64,000 nt of DNA, from positions 1,240,001-1,304,000 of the forward strand of contig NZ_CP032549.1 of assembly GCF_012221945.1 (NCBI RefSeq). Direction: 5' to 3'. Source of the stretch: Glutamicibacter mishrai (GTDB lineage: Bacteria > Actinomycetota > Actinomycetes > Actinomycetales > Micrococcaceae). Both the position numbers and the translations under genes were made by a program. Below, in pieces: positions 55,077 through 63,001 of this stretch; position 1 is the first letter of the stretch, and every line of letters starts with the position of its first letter. Under the pieces are notes generated by a model, which had not been told where the DNA came from, searched no databases, and saw nothing but the letters and a program-made list of their open reading frames with translations.

Positions 55077-55714
55077 TGTGTCCCGTCCTTTTCATGGTGG
55101 CGTCGATTCCTACGTCTCGACGCTATCAGTGCCACGCTTCCGACCATGGCAAGTGCAAGCGAGGCCCACAGCGTCTCGAGGTTCACGCCGGTATCCAGAA
55201 GATCGCCCTCGTGATCGTTGCTGTCATCACTCGGGCCTGGTCGCTGCGTTGGTTCGCTTGAGGCAACCGGTTCCATCGCGTGGACGCGAACTTCCAGTCC
55301 CGGCACGATCTGGTCCGCTGAATCGTTGCCAGCGGAGAGCGGCAATCCCAACCTCAACTCCACTTCGGTGGCGTCCGCAGGCTCCAGATGGAATTTCGAA
55401 GCCCCTGCGGCCTTGAAATAGATCTCGGTCGATTCCGGGGGCGGGACTGCCTGAACGCCGAGCTCGATGGCAGACTGCCGGTCATTGCGGATCCACAAGG
55501 ACCCCTCGACGTCATCACCGGGCACCAGCGCATGCACATCCTTGAAGATCGGCGGAGGATTCTGCGAGTAGGACTGACCATCCACGCTATAGCTCAGGCC
55601 GTGATCTGCTGTCTCGCCCGCTATTGCGGGTACGACCGTGGCAAAAGCACAGCAGGGGGCCACAGCAAAAACACCTATGATGATTTTCAGACGCTGCCTT
55701 TCCCCCACGCTCAT
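55073..55714 (-). CDS. Cell-surface protein with LPxTG-like C-terminal anchor
   Basis: 213-residue protein with an N-terminal signal peptide (VFAVAPCCAFATVVPAIAGE), an extracellular beta-sandwich-like middle (GDDVEGSLWIRNDRQSAIELG), a Pro/Ser/Asp-rich spacer, and the end LLDTG, a hydrophobic helix and RRRNRRHH. LLDTG is one change from LPDTG, a sortase sorting motif. No sortase is in the window. It may be a membrane-anchored base for the fibre proteins, as TapA is for TasA. Both ends overlap neighbours by ATGA. Confidence 0.65.
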   Translation of the reverse strand: MSVGERQRLKIIIGVFAVAPCCAFATVVPAIAGETADHGLSYSVDGQSYSQNPPPIFKDVHALVPGDDVEGSLWIRNDRQSAIELGVQAVPPPESTEIYFKAAGASKFHLEPADATEVELRLGLPLSAGNDSADQIVPGLEVRVHAMEPVASSEPTQRPGPSDDSNDHEGDLLDTGVNLETLWASLALAMVGSVALIASRRRNRRHHEKDGTQ

Positions 55715-56271
55715 TGCTCCTGCCTTTCACGCCAAGCCCCTGCGAACATCACCAGCGAATAGGCGATCAACCCACCGGCGACAATCCATGTCAGCCAGGT
55801 GCGCTGCTGGCCGGTGAGCGCGTTATTGACGAATCCAAGCAAGGGCACGGAGTACCAGAGCCTGCCTCTGATTTGCTCTGGCTGAACCGGTTTGTCCTCG
55901 ACATTATTGGCGTCCCCGCGGAAGATGAATTGTTGATCCCCGGCAAGGCTGGAACCGATGCCGGCCACCCGGTGCGTGATTACTTCAGGCTCGCCCGAGA
56001 CCAGTTGATAGGTGGCCACGTCGCCGATGCGTAGCTGCCCGGGATCAGTGGGCTTGACCACCACCAGGGTTCCAGGAGGAAACTGCGGCCGCATGGAACC
56101 GGTGAGGACTGTATACGCCGTTGCCCCGCCCAATTTCGGCACAACGATCATGACGGCAATCAGGGCGAGCACCACAAAAAGGACAAGCCAGGAAAGGATC
56201 TGCCCGGACCACCACAGGATCCCGGTTCGCTGCCGCGGCTCTGAACGGCGCACACTCAATTCCGCCCTCAT
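55711..56271 (-). CDS. SipW-type signal peptidase I
   Basis: 186-residue membrane peptidase of the ER/SipW type. The anchor is about residues 25-45; the catalytic residues are Ser59 (TGSMRPQFPPG), His100 (VITHRV) and Asp120 (FRGDANN), with a second membrane helix at the C-terminus. Unlike classical bacterial leader peptidases, it has no lysine base. It should cut the SipW-type signals of the neighbouring substrate proteins. The ATG at 56271 overlaps the stop of the gene upstream. It is the second peptidase of the operon; the other is a fusion. Confidence 0.9.
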   Translation of the reverse strand: MRAELSVRRSEPRQRTGILWWSGQILSWLVLFVVLALIAVMIVVPKLGGATAYTVLTGSMRPQFPPGTLVVVKPTDPGQLRIGDVATYQLVSGEPEVITHRVAGIGSSLAGDQQFIFRGDANNVEDKPVQPEQIRGRLWYSVPLLGFVNNALTGQQRTWLTWIVAGGLIAYSLVMFAGAWRERQEQ

Positions 56272-56861
56272 CGCTGCTGTCCTACGAAGCTCAAGGTCAA
56301 TGCCACTTTCCCACCTGCGGCCGATTGCACTGCACCGGCAGGCACCGAAACGCGCACGCACAAATCCTCGCTCGCTGGTGTTGGTTCAGCACTCAGCACC
56401 CTGGCCTTCTCGAAGCGTGCGGCAGCGTCCAATGGCCCGGTGTACAACAGCTCTCCGGTCAGTGGCTGGTACGCGTCGCAAGCCGCCGGGCTCATGCCCG
56501 AATATATGGCCACGCGCAATGCCTTGGCCAACGATTGGTCGGCAGCATTCGGAGAAGTCGCTGAATTTACCGCCCCTGCAAGCTGATATGACAGGTCGAC
56601 CGTCCCCGCGTTGCTGATCGCCAGCGACGCCTGAGTGAAAGACCCCGGGACCAGTTCGCTGCCGGCCAGTTTCGTGAACTGGTACCGTGCTTCGCCTCCG
56701 GCCAGAAGTCCCAGCGATCCACTCGTTAGCGCCGGCGGATCCACGGTTCTTTCGGCACGCCAGGTAGCGGCCGTGCCCTGCGCACTGATTCCCAGCAGCA
56801 AGAGCACAGTCGCGCACAAGGCGAGCTTCAAGGGTTTAGGCATGCGCCGGCCGATCCGCAT
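56268..56861 (-). CDS. SipW-type exported protein, TasA-like (B)
   Basis: 197-residue exported protein. The N-terminal signal is CATVLLLLGISAQGTAATW, with the Ala-Trp pair and a downstream SGSLGL typical of SipW-type substrates. The rest is beta-rich and serine/threonine-rich (GSFTQASLAISNAGTVDLSYQ), and two cysteines occur late. Its function is probably structural on the surface; the exact family is uncertain. Its stop overlaps the ATG of the peptidase; it is the second gene of the operon. Confidence 0.7.
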   Translation of the reverse strand: MRIGRRMPKPLKLALCATVLLLLGISAQGTAATWRAERTVDPPALTSGSLGLLAGGEARYQFTKLAGSELVPGSFTQASLAISNAGTVDLSYQLAGAVNSATSPNAADQSLAKALRVAIYSGMSPAACDAYQPLTGELLYTGPLDAAARFEKARVLSAEPTPASEDLCVRVSVPAGAVQSAAGGKVALTLSFVGQQR

Positions 56862-56868
56862 TCAATAA

Positions 56869-57423
56869 TTACGCGCGGACCTGATCCAGGGTCAGGGTGA
56901 GCGCTTGAAGGTCCAGGACCTGGTCATAGGTCGAGGCAGGCGTATCGCCTACGGCGCCTTCGTCAAAGGTGACGGTAATGAGGAACGGAACCGAGTACTT
57001 GCCAGGCTCGGCAAAGGTCAGCGTTCCATCGGCTTCTTCGGTGATGCCCGGTGCCGATGCGTCAACCTTCAGTGCCACCGTGACGTACCCTTCAAGCGCA
57101 CCCAAGGCGGTTTCCAACTGATCCACGCTCAGAGAACCAGCAATGTTCTTGCCCTCGGCATCGATAGTGGCAGTCTGGCTGAAGGCAACTACGTCACCGG
57201 GAACCAGCTGATCGGTAGCCGGATTAAAGGGCACCGGTGCAGCGGGATTACTGATGTCTTGCCAGGAGCCGGGCTCCCCGGTGGTCAAATTCAGGTGGCC
57301 TGTTTCCACACTACCCGCATCGATGCTCTGCTGAGCTTGCCAGCGAGCGACCGTTCCGGCTCCGCCGAGAAGCAATGCGCCGGCGGCCACAGCCGCAATG
57401 GTTGCTTTGGTTACCTTCTTCAT
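56869..57423 (-). CDS. Alternate-signal (SipW-type) exported protein (A)
   Basis: 184-residue protein with the clearest SipW-type signal: MKKVTKATIAAVAAG, then LLLGGAGTVARWQ, then SVETGHLNLT. This is the style of actinobacterial alternate signal peptide proteins. The rest is beta-rich, with LVPGDVVAFSQTATIDAEG resembling TasA-like substrates. The ATG at 57423 has GAGGAAA before it. It is the first gene and is separated from the second by only 7 bases. It is a candidate major subunit. Confidence 0.75.
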   Translation of the reverse strand: MKKVTKATIAAVAAGALLLGGAGTVARWQAQQSIDAGSVETGHLNLTTGEPGSWQDISNPAAPVPFNPATDQLVPGDVVAFSQTATIDAEGKNIAGSLSVDQLETALGALEGYVTVALKVDASAPGITEEADGTLTFAEPGKYSVPFLITVTFDEGAVGDTPASTYDQVLDLQALTLTLDQVRA

Positions 57424-57760
57424 GAAATCCGTTTCCTCAAAGTCCGTGTGCCGCCAATGACACATACTTCAAGTAAAGCCCATTTAGTAAGAATCACAAC
57501 CCCCTTGCCCACTCATTCCTTTTTCTGCCGAAACAATTAACGGAAGACCGCAATGCCTACACTGCTGCACCCCACCCCTTCGACGCCAGCATCCAACTCC
57601 AATAGTCGTTTGACTAAGCCTTTCGAAACGGCGCAACGCTGCAAGACATCACCTTGGAAAAGATTTTGACAGGTGGCTGAATCTCGCAGCGCACCCGTCA
57701 AAAAATCTAGCCAGTTGGCCAATTCCTGCGCCTGGCTGATTTGTCTAGAAACAAGTTGAA
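57424..57760. promoter_or_regulatory. Region upstream of the SipW operon
   Basis: A 337-base stretch. It is AT-richer than the flanks and holds the promoter of the SipW operon, and the 3' end of glsA. On the minus strand a -35-like TTGTGA lies about 70 bases before the ATG with no clear -10. A minus-strand open frame of about 60 codons (57537-57722) has no ribosome site or family and is not called. Confidence 0.4.
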
Positions 57761-58795
57761 TTAGATGCGCCGGTCTGGTGCCGAGGCGAAAAGGTTCAAA
57801 CCCATCGCGCGCGAGAGCTGACCGATGGCCAATTGAGCCCGCACCGAATTGCCTGCCATGTCCAGCGGTGGAGAAAAGGCGCCAATTGCGCCCTTACCCG
57901 GAGCCACCGCGACGATGCCGCCGGAAACACCGGACTTGGCCGGAATGCCGATTTCAAAGAGCCACTCGCCCGACCGTTCGTAGAGGCCGTTGCTGGCCAC
58001 CGTAGCCAGGGTATCGCGGCAGACATCCGCATCCACCACGCGCTGCCCGGTCACCGGATTCACTCCGCCGTCGGCCAGGGTCGCACCCATGATGGCTAGG
58101 TCATGGGCGGTGACATTCAGCGAGCATTGCTTGGTATACACGTCCACGGCATCGGTTGGATCATCGTCGAGCCGGCCGTTGCTCTTGAGCAAGTGGCCCA
58201 GGGCCTTATTGCGTTCATTGGCCAGCGACTCGGAGTGGTAGACCTCGTCATCCAAGCTCAGCGAGCGCCCGGCAAAAGCCGATAGCCCTTCGCGAACGTT
58301 CTCCCACTTCTTGGCAGCGGTTTTTCCCGGGATCATCGAAGTGGTCGCGATGGCGCCGGCGTTGACCATCGGATTCATCGGGTGCCCGTTGTTCAGCTCG
58401 AAGGCCATCACCGAGTTGAACGACATTCCGGTGTTGTTCACGCCGATGCGTTCGCGGACCAGTTCACGGCCGTGCTCCTGCAGGACCAGGGCGTAGACGA
58501 ACATCTTGGAGATGGACTGGATGGAGAACTGGTGACTGCAGTCGCCCACCGAGTGCACCGAACCGCCAACATGGGACATGGCGATGCCGAAGAGATCCGG
58601 ATCGGCTTGGCCGAGGATCGGGATGTAGTGGGCCAGCAGCCCCTCATCGACATCGGCGTACCGCGCATGGGCTTCCCTGAGCAGTTCATCGATCCGGTCA
58701 TGTTCCAGCGCACCGGTGGATACCTGCTGAACCACGTCGTCAAAATCGGTCGGGATGGTCTCGTTATTACCTTCCGAAGGATAGTTCACTGTCAC
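57761..58795 (-). CDS. glsA: Glutaminase A
   Basis: 344-residue serine-dependent glutaminase that makes glutamate and ammonia from glutamine. The Ser-x-x-Lys motif is in SIQSISKMFVYALV, and MSFNSVMAFE with HPMNPMVNAGAIAT is the family's second block. It starts at a GTG (58795) with AAAGG just before it; a GTG six bases further in is possible. The length is right for the beta-lactamase-like glutaminases. It is monocistronic. Confidence 0.94.
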   Translation of the reverse strand: MTVNYPSEGNNETIPTDFDDVVQQVSTGALEHDRIDELLREAHARYADVDEGLLAHYIPILGQADPDLFGIAMSHVGGSVHSVGDCSHQFSIQSISKMFVYALVLQEHGRELVRERIGVNNTGMSFNSVMAFELNNGHPMNPMVNAGAIATTSMIPGKTAAKKWENVREGLSAFAGRSLSLDDEVYHSESLANERNKALGHLLKSNGRLDDDPTDAVDVYTKQCSLNVTAHDLAIMGATLADGGVNPVTGQRVVDADVCRDTLATVASNGLYERSGEWLFEIGIPAKSGVSGGIVAVAPGKGAIGAFSPPLDMAGNSVRAQLAIGQLSRAMGLNLFASAPDRRI

Positions 58796-58998
58796 CTGCC
58801 TTTGCTGCTCTCAACGTCTATTTACTCGTGCCTGACTTGAGACTACCAACAGCGAGAACGCTTGGCATCATTCAGGGCCCCCGCCGGGCCGGCAACGGGT
58901 AGCACAGGTGGCCTGTCCATGGCGAGGCTATGTGTTTTGGGTGACAATGTGGAGCAACTTACAGCGCGCTGGGCACTGCCTGACTTAGCATTTTGAGT

Positions 58999-59421
58999 AT
59001 GGCTAAGGGTATTACTTTTCATACGCGCAAGTGGGTTCGCCCAGAAGATCTGAATGCAAATGGCACGCTGTTCGGCGGCAGCCTATTGCGCTGGATTGAT
59101 GAAGAAGCAGCGATCTACTCCATCATCCAGCTGGGCAACAAGCATGTTGTCACCAAGTTCATGTCCGAAATCAACTTCATCGCCTCCGCCAAGGAAGGCG
59201 ACCTGATCGAGATGGGCCTGACCGCCATCGACTTCGGCCGGACCTCGATCACCCTGCGTGCGGAAGTACGCAACATCTTCACCCAGGAGTCGATCCTCAC
59301 CATCGAAAAGATCGTCTTTGTGAACATCGGCGAGGACGGCAAGCCTGAGCCACACGGATACGACCACATCACCTACACGCGTGACCGCATTCCGCTGGAA
59401 ATCACCAAGGCACTGGTCTAA
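58999..59421 (+). CDS. Acyl-CoA thioesterase (hotdog fold)
   Basis: 140-residue hotdog-fold thioesterase of the YciA type that hydrolyses acyl-CoA. The helix N-A-N-G-T-L-F-G-G-S-L-L-R-W-I-D (in PEDLNANGTLFGG) and the middle FMSEINFIASAKEGD are family blocks. There is no ribosome site, and TAGCAT ends seven bases before the ATG at 58999, so a leaderless transcript is possible. A TTG at 58993 would add two residues. No neighbour reveals the substrate. Confidence 0.88.
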   Translation: MAKGITFHTRKWVRPEDLNANGTLFGGSLLRWIDEEAAIYSIIQLGNKHVVTKFMSEINFIASAKEGDLIEMGLTAIDFGRTSITLRAEVRNIFTQESILTIEKIVFVNIGEDGKPEPHGYDHITYTRDRIPLEITKALV

Positions 59422-59469
59422 GTTTCCAGGACAATTGCCCTAAGCCCACACTGCATCCAGGGTGTTTTC

Positions 59470-59515
59470 AAGGCCCCGGCCATGCGCGCAATTCCCGCGC
59501 CATGGCCGGGGCCTT
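59470..59515. terminator. Strong terminator after the thioesterase gene
   Basis: A 15-bp perfect stem (AAGGCCCCGGCCATG and its complement, 59470-59484 with 59501-59515) with further GC pairing inside and a short T-rich tail. Confidence 0.85.
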
Positions 59516-59624
59516 GTTGCCTGTTTCCGATAGTTCCCGCATCGCCCTTGAACTGGCACGATGCATGGCGCAAAGTGGTACTTGCTACTTAGCATCACCC
59601 GCCTAGACAGAAGCGAGCAAAGCC

Positions 59625-60056
59625 ATGGGCCGAATGATCTTCGTCAACCTTCCAACCGCAGACCTAGCCGCAGCCGACAAATTCTACGAAGCCTTGGGCT
59701 TCGCCAAGAACCCCGCCTTCTCCGATGAGAACGCCACCTCGTGGATCATCGATGAGAACATCTTCGTCATGAGCCTGCAGCAGGAATTCTTCGCCAGCTT
59801 CCTGGTCAATGGCGATACCCCAGGCGTTGGCTCGGCACAGCGCGAGGCGCTGAACGCGCTGTCCTCCGATACCCGCGAAGGCGTGGATGATTTTGTCACC
59901 CGCGCCCAGGCTGGTGGCGGCAGCATCTACCGCCCGGCCGACGAGCCATTCCCCGGAATGTACCAGGCGGCGGTCCAGGATCCCGACGGCCACGTCTGGG
60001 AAATCTCGTGGATGAGCCCCGAGGCCCTGCAGTCCATGGAAGCTTCCGAAGGCTAG
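59625..60056 (+). CDS. VOC-superfamily (glyoxalase-like) protein
   Basis: 143-residue single-module vicinal-oxygen-chelate protein (MIFVNLPTADLAAADKFYEALGF; end DPDGHVWEISWMSP). Relatives are of the PhnB/lactoylglutathione-lyase-like type that lack one metal ligand in many cases. Function is unassigned. It converges on the SGNH hydrolase gene with a shared hairpin between them. Confidence 0.85.
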   Translation: MGRMIFVNLPTADLAAADKFYEALGFAKNPAFSDENATSWIIDENIFVMSLQQEFFASFLVNGDTPGVGSAQREALNALSSDTREGVDDFVTRAQAGGGSIYRPADEPFPGMYQAAVQDPDGHVWEISWMSPEALQSMEASEG

Positions 60057-60068
60057 AGCTGCGACAAG

Positions 60069-60908
60069 CTAGGACACTTCTGAATTCCGCAAATGCCGTG
60101 CGGATGAAACCGCGCGGCGTTTGCGGAATTGCTTTTTCATCCCCTTGGCCGGATACATCGGTTCTGGCCATCTCGGCTGGAGCTCATCGCCCAGGGTCAC
60201 TCCCCGCATCCTTCGCCCGAACATCGGCAGCACCCACTGCCTGAGCCATTCGACATCGCGCTGGGTGGCCTGCCAGAAACCCACCCGCTGGCTTTCTCCG
60301 AGCGGATCGAATTCCAGGTGGTGTTCCGAGCCGAGGATCTCCAAGATGCGGATCGCCATATAGCGGTGGCCGGCACGGTTCATATGCAATTTGTCGGTGT
60401 CCCACATGCGCTTGTCGCGGTAGACATCCCACTGCCAGTAGTCCACGAGCACCACATTGTCGGGATACATGAGAGCCAGCTCGCGCACGCAATCATTAAA
60501 ACGCCAGTTCCGCCTTTTGAACGGGGCCAGGACTGGATGCACGGGGATATCAAAGCCGGTGAACAACAGGACTTTGGCCCCGGTGGATACCAGGTCGGCG
60601 ACGGCTTGGGAGTAGCGTTCAAGGAAGAGCTTCATGTCCTTGCGGAACTCCAGGATGTCGTTGCCGCCAGCGTAGAAGGTGATCACTTCCGGCTTCAGGT
60701 CCAGCGCGATAGGAATCTGTTCTTCTACGATCTGCTCGAGGCGGCGGCTGCGGATGCCCAGGTTCACGTACTGCCACTGCGGATCGGCCTTGGATAGCTG
60801 CTTGGCCACGCGATCGGCCCAGCCACGCACGCCGTTGGGCAGCCGAGGCTCCCAGTCCCCCACGCCTTCGGTGAAGGAATCTCCCAGCGCCATGAATAGC
60901 CGTCCCAT
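60069..60908 (-). CDS. SGNH/GDSL hydrolase
   Basis: 279-residue esterase/lipase-type hydrolase. The catalytic Ser is in ALGDSFTEGVGD, the Gly in NLGIRSRRL, the Asn in FYAGGNDIL, and the Asp/His in DKLHMNRAGHR. No signal peptide. The start at 60908 directly abuts a perfect palindrome (60909-60923), with no ribosome site; a second ATG at 60893 has GGGACGG before it. Its last coding bases contain the terminator of the neighbouring VOC gene. Confidence 0.87.
   Translation of the reverse strand: MGRLFMALGDSFTEGVGDWEPRLPNGVRGWADRVAKQLSKADPQWQYVNLGIRSRRLEQIVEEQIPIALDLKPEVITFYAGGNDILEFRKDMKLFLERYSQAVADLVSTGAKVLLFTGFDIPVHPVLAPFKRRNWRFNDCVRELALMYPDNVVLVDYWQWDVYRDKRMWDTDKLHMNRAGHRYMAIRILEILGSEHHLEFDPLGESQRVGFWQATQRDVEWLRQWVLPMFGRRMRGVTLGDELQPRWPEPMYPAKGMKKQFRKRRAVSSARHLRNSEVS
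60083..60130. terminator. Terminator at the 3' ends of the VOC and SGNH genes
   Basis: A 16-bp stem (60083-60098 with 60115-60130, AATTCCGCAAATGCCG and its near-complement, one T-G wobble), 16-base loop and CTTTTT just after it on the plus strand. It lies within the C-terminal codons of the SGNH gene. Confidence 0.85.
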
Positions 60909-61018
60909 GATAGCGACGCTATCGGCACTGGTTGAAAACCTGATTGATAGTTGGCAAACGCCGGGGCACCGGCAAGTGGATATTGAACCAACAGCCGAGC
61001 TCCATCAGTTCGCAGGCA

Positions 61019-62131
61019 TCAGCGGCTATCTGCCAGGCTTTCCATCACCGAAAGTCCCTCCACCTTGGTGAAATCGGCGCGGATCTGCGAGGAAATTGCT
61101 GCGGCAACCTCATTGGTAGTCATTCCCATTCCCGGGCCGGCCAGTTCCGGCAAATCCTTCAGCACGTTCACCGCTGCTGCTTCGATGGCCTGCGCTGCGG
61201 TCTTTTCCCCGAGATGGGCCAGCATCATCGCGGCTGAGAGAATCGCTCCTACCGGATTCGCCCAGCCCTTGCCGGCAATATCCGGCGCTGATCCGTGAAT
61301 CGCTTCGAACATGCTCGGAGCCGAGCCATCAAGATTCAGGTTCCCGCTGGCGGCAACTCCCAGCCCGCCCTGGATGACGGCACCCAAATCCGTGATGATA
61401 TCGCCAAAGAGGTTATCCGTGACCACGACGTCGAACTTTTCCGGCGCGATGGGAAGGTGGAAGCACATGGCATCAACATGGACGTAGTCCACCTGGACTT
61501 CGGGGTACCGCGCGGACACTGCATCAACGACTTCTTGCCAGAGTTTTCCTGCCTCGATGAGGATGTTTTTCTTGTGGCAGAGCGTCAGTTTCCTGCGACG
61601 GCTCATGGCGAGCTTGAAGGAGTATTCGACGACTCGCTCGATGCCTGCTCTGGTATTGACCGACTCCTGGACCGCAACCGTATTGGGAGTATTGGCATGG
61701 ATTGTCGAGCCCTGGCCGACGTAAGCCCCTTCGGTGTTTTCACGCACGATGACCAAATCGCAGCGTTCAGGCGTGAGGCCGGCGATCGGAGTCGCTACGC
61801 CGGGATAGAGCTTGACCGGGCGCAGGTTGACCGCTTGTTCGAATGCCTGCCGCATCGCGAGGATGAATCCGCGCTCCAGGATTCCCGGTTGCACCAAAGG
61901 GTCTCCCATGGCTCCGAAGAGCACGGCATCGTGCGTTCGAAGCTGTTGTTCAAGGTCGCGGTTCCACAGTTCTCCGGTGGTCAGATAATGTTGCGCGCCG
62001 GCTGCGTAGTGGTGGTATTCCAGGCTGATGCCGAACGTTTTTTCGGCGGCGGCCAGCACTTTTAGCGCGCCATCCATGACCTCGGGACCAATACCGTCTC
62101 CGGGTACTACGGCGATGGAGTAGCTGTTCAT
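61019..62131 (-). CDS. Isopropylmalate/isocitrate dehydrogenase-family enzyme, LeuB-like paralog
   Basis: 370-residue NAD-dependent beta-decarboxylating dehydrogenase. The active-site arginines, lysine and aspartates are seen in NLRPVKLYPGV, RENTEGAYVGQG, CHKKNILIEAGKLW and TDNLFGDIITDLGA. The sequence resembles actinobacterial LeuB, but the locus (GntR regulator in front, aldehyde dehydrogenase beyond) and the RENTEGAY motif suggest a catabolic paralog, for example for a malate- or tartrate-like acid. Its ATG overlaps the regulator stop. Housekeeping LeuB cannot be excluded without the rest of the genome. Confidence 0.85.
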   Translation of the reverse strand: MNSYSIAVVPGDGIGPEVMDGALKVLAAAEKTFGISLEYHHYAAGAQHYLTTGELWNRDLEQQLRTHDAVLFGAMGDPLVQPGILERGFILAMRQAFEQAVNLRPVKLYPGVATPIAGLTPERCDLVIVRENTEGAYVGQGSTIHANTPNTVAVQESVNTRAGIERVVEYSFKLAMSRRRKLTLCHKKNILIEAGKLWQEVVDAVSARYPEVQVDYVHVDAMCFHLPIAPEKFDVVVTDNLFGDIITDLGAVIQGGLGVAASGNLNLDGSAPSMFEAIHGSAPDIAGKGWANPVGAILSAAMMLAHLGEKTAAQAIEAAAVNVLKDLPELAGPGMGMTTNEVAAAISSQIRADFTKVEGLSVMESLADSR

Positions 62132-62775
62132 AGCGTGGTCCTTTCATTGTTCTCAATAAGTTGGAGCAGTTCGTCGAAGTACTTCTGAATCTGGATTCGC
62201 GCCTCTGGCACCGAGCCGTGCACGATCGCCTCACTGGCCACCTCGATATAGCGAAATAGCTGGTTCGTGAATTCCTGATACCAAGGTCGGGTGGGCAGCC
62301 AGACCTCCTCTGTCAGCCGCACCATAGGCACTGCGCGGTGCAGATGATCATTGCGCGTGTGCTCAAGCAGCTCTGTGTGAAATCTTGATCGGTTTCGAGG
62401 CGAGTGGTCGCCGGCCAGGCTGGCCAAGGATTTCTGCAACCCGGCAAGTTGTTCGGCTGCTTCATTGCGCTGCAAGAGGTCGCAGGCACCGGTCTCGATC
62501 ATTCGCCGGTAGTGCAATGCGTCCTTGAAGGCACGAGGCGTCATTGCTTTCACGGTGGCTCGGCCGGATTCATCGAACTGGATCAGCCCGTCGTTTGCCA
62601 GCAGGGTCAAGGCATCCCGCAAGGGTGTCCTGCTCACTTCCAGTTGCTCCGATATGGATGCTTGCCGCAGCTGCTCGCCTTGCTCGTACCGCCCGGAGAA
62701 AATGCGTTCGCTGATCAGGCCTGCGGTTTCAGCCGCCAAAGAGATGCTGCTGCGCCACTTCGTTGTCATTGTCAC
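62128..62775 (-). CDS. GntR-family regulator, FCD subgroup
   Basis: 215-residue regulator. Winged helix: LRQASISEQLEVSRTPLRDAL and LLANDGLIQFDESGRATV; C-terminal FCD ligand domain (FHTELLEHTRNDHLHRAV with conserved His). It starts with GTG at 62775; an ATG at 62769 is also possible. It overlaps the LeuB-like gene and diverges from the aldehyde dehydrogenase gene, whose promoter carries a TGGTC-type palindrome. It likely represses both. Confidence 0.9.
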   Translation of the reverse strand: MTMTTKWRSSISLAAETAGLISERIFSGRYEQGEQLRQASISEQLEVSRTPLRDALTLLANDGLIQFDESGRATVKAMTPRAFKDALHYRRMIETGACDLLQRNEAAEQLAGLQKSLASLAGDHSPRNRSRFHTELLEHTRNDHLHRAVPMVRLTEEVWLPTRPWYQEFTNQLFRYIEVASEAIVHGSVPEARIQIQKYFDELLQLIENNERTTL

Positions 62776-62914
62776 CGCCCGGCATCGGATTCCTGCCCAG
62801 ATCTGGCTTGGTATCCAGAGGCATGTTGTTGACCAATACTGTTCCTGCGCCCCGTCGGGTTGTCAATGATTTCAACGATTTTGGCTGTCTTTGGCGTCAA
62901 ATTGAGCAAATCCA

Positions 62915-62968
62915 TTGACTGCGAGCTAGATCACAGGTTAGCTTGAATCACCTACTGGTCTGACCAGT
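62915..62968 (+). promoter_or_regulatory. Promoter and GntR/FadR-type operator of the aldehyde dehydrogenase gene
   Basis: -35 TTGACT (62915-62920), 18-base spacer, -10 TAGCTT (62939-62944), then ACTGGTCTGACCAGT (62954-62968), a perfect palindrome just after the expected transcript start. TGGTC-N-GACCA is a typical site of FadR/PdhR/LldR-type GntR proteins, and such a regulator is encoded next to it. Confidence 0.7.
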
Positions 62969-63001
62969 AAAACTTCCGCTAACGGCGTCTCGAAAGTAGG
63001 A

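Noticed and set aside
57537..57722. Minus-strand open frame of about 60 codons between glsA and the SipW operon
   Set aside because: No ribosome site, no family, and it crosses a gap that fits a promoter region.
61019..62131. Housekeeping leuB
   Set aside because: Not excluded, but the GntR partner and aldehyde dehydrogenase context, with no leucine genes nearby, make a catabolic paralog more likely; I gave no symbol.
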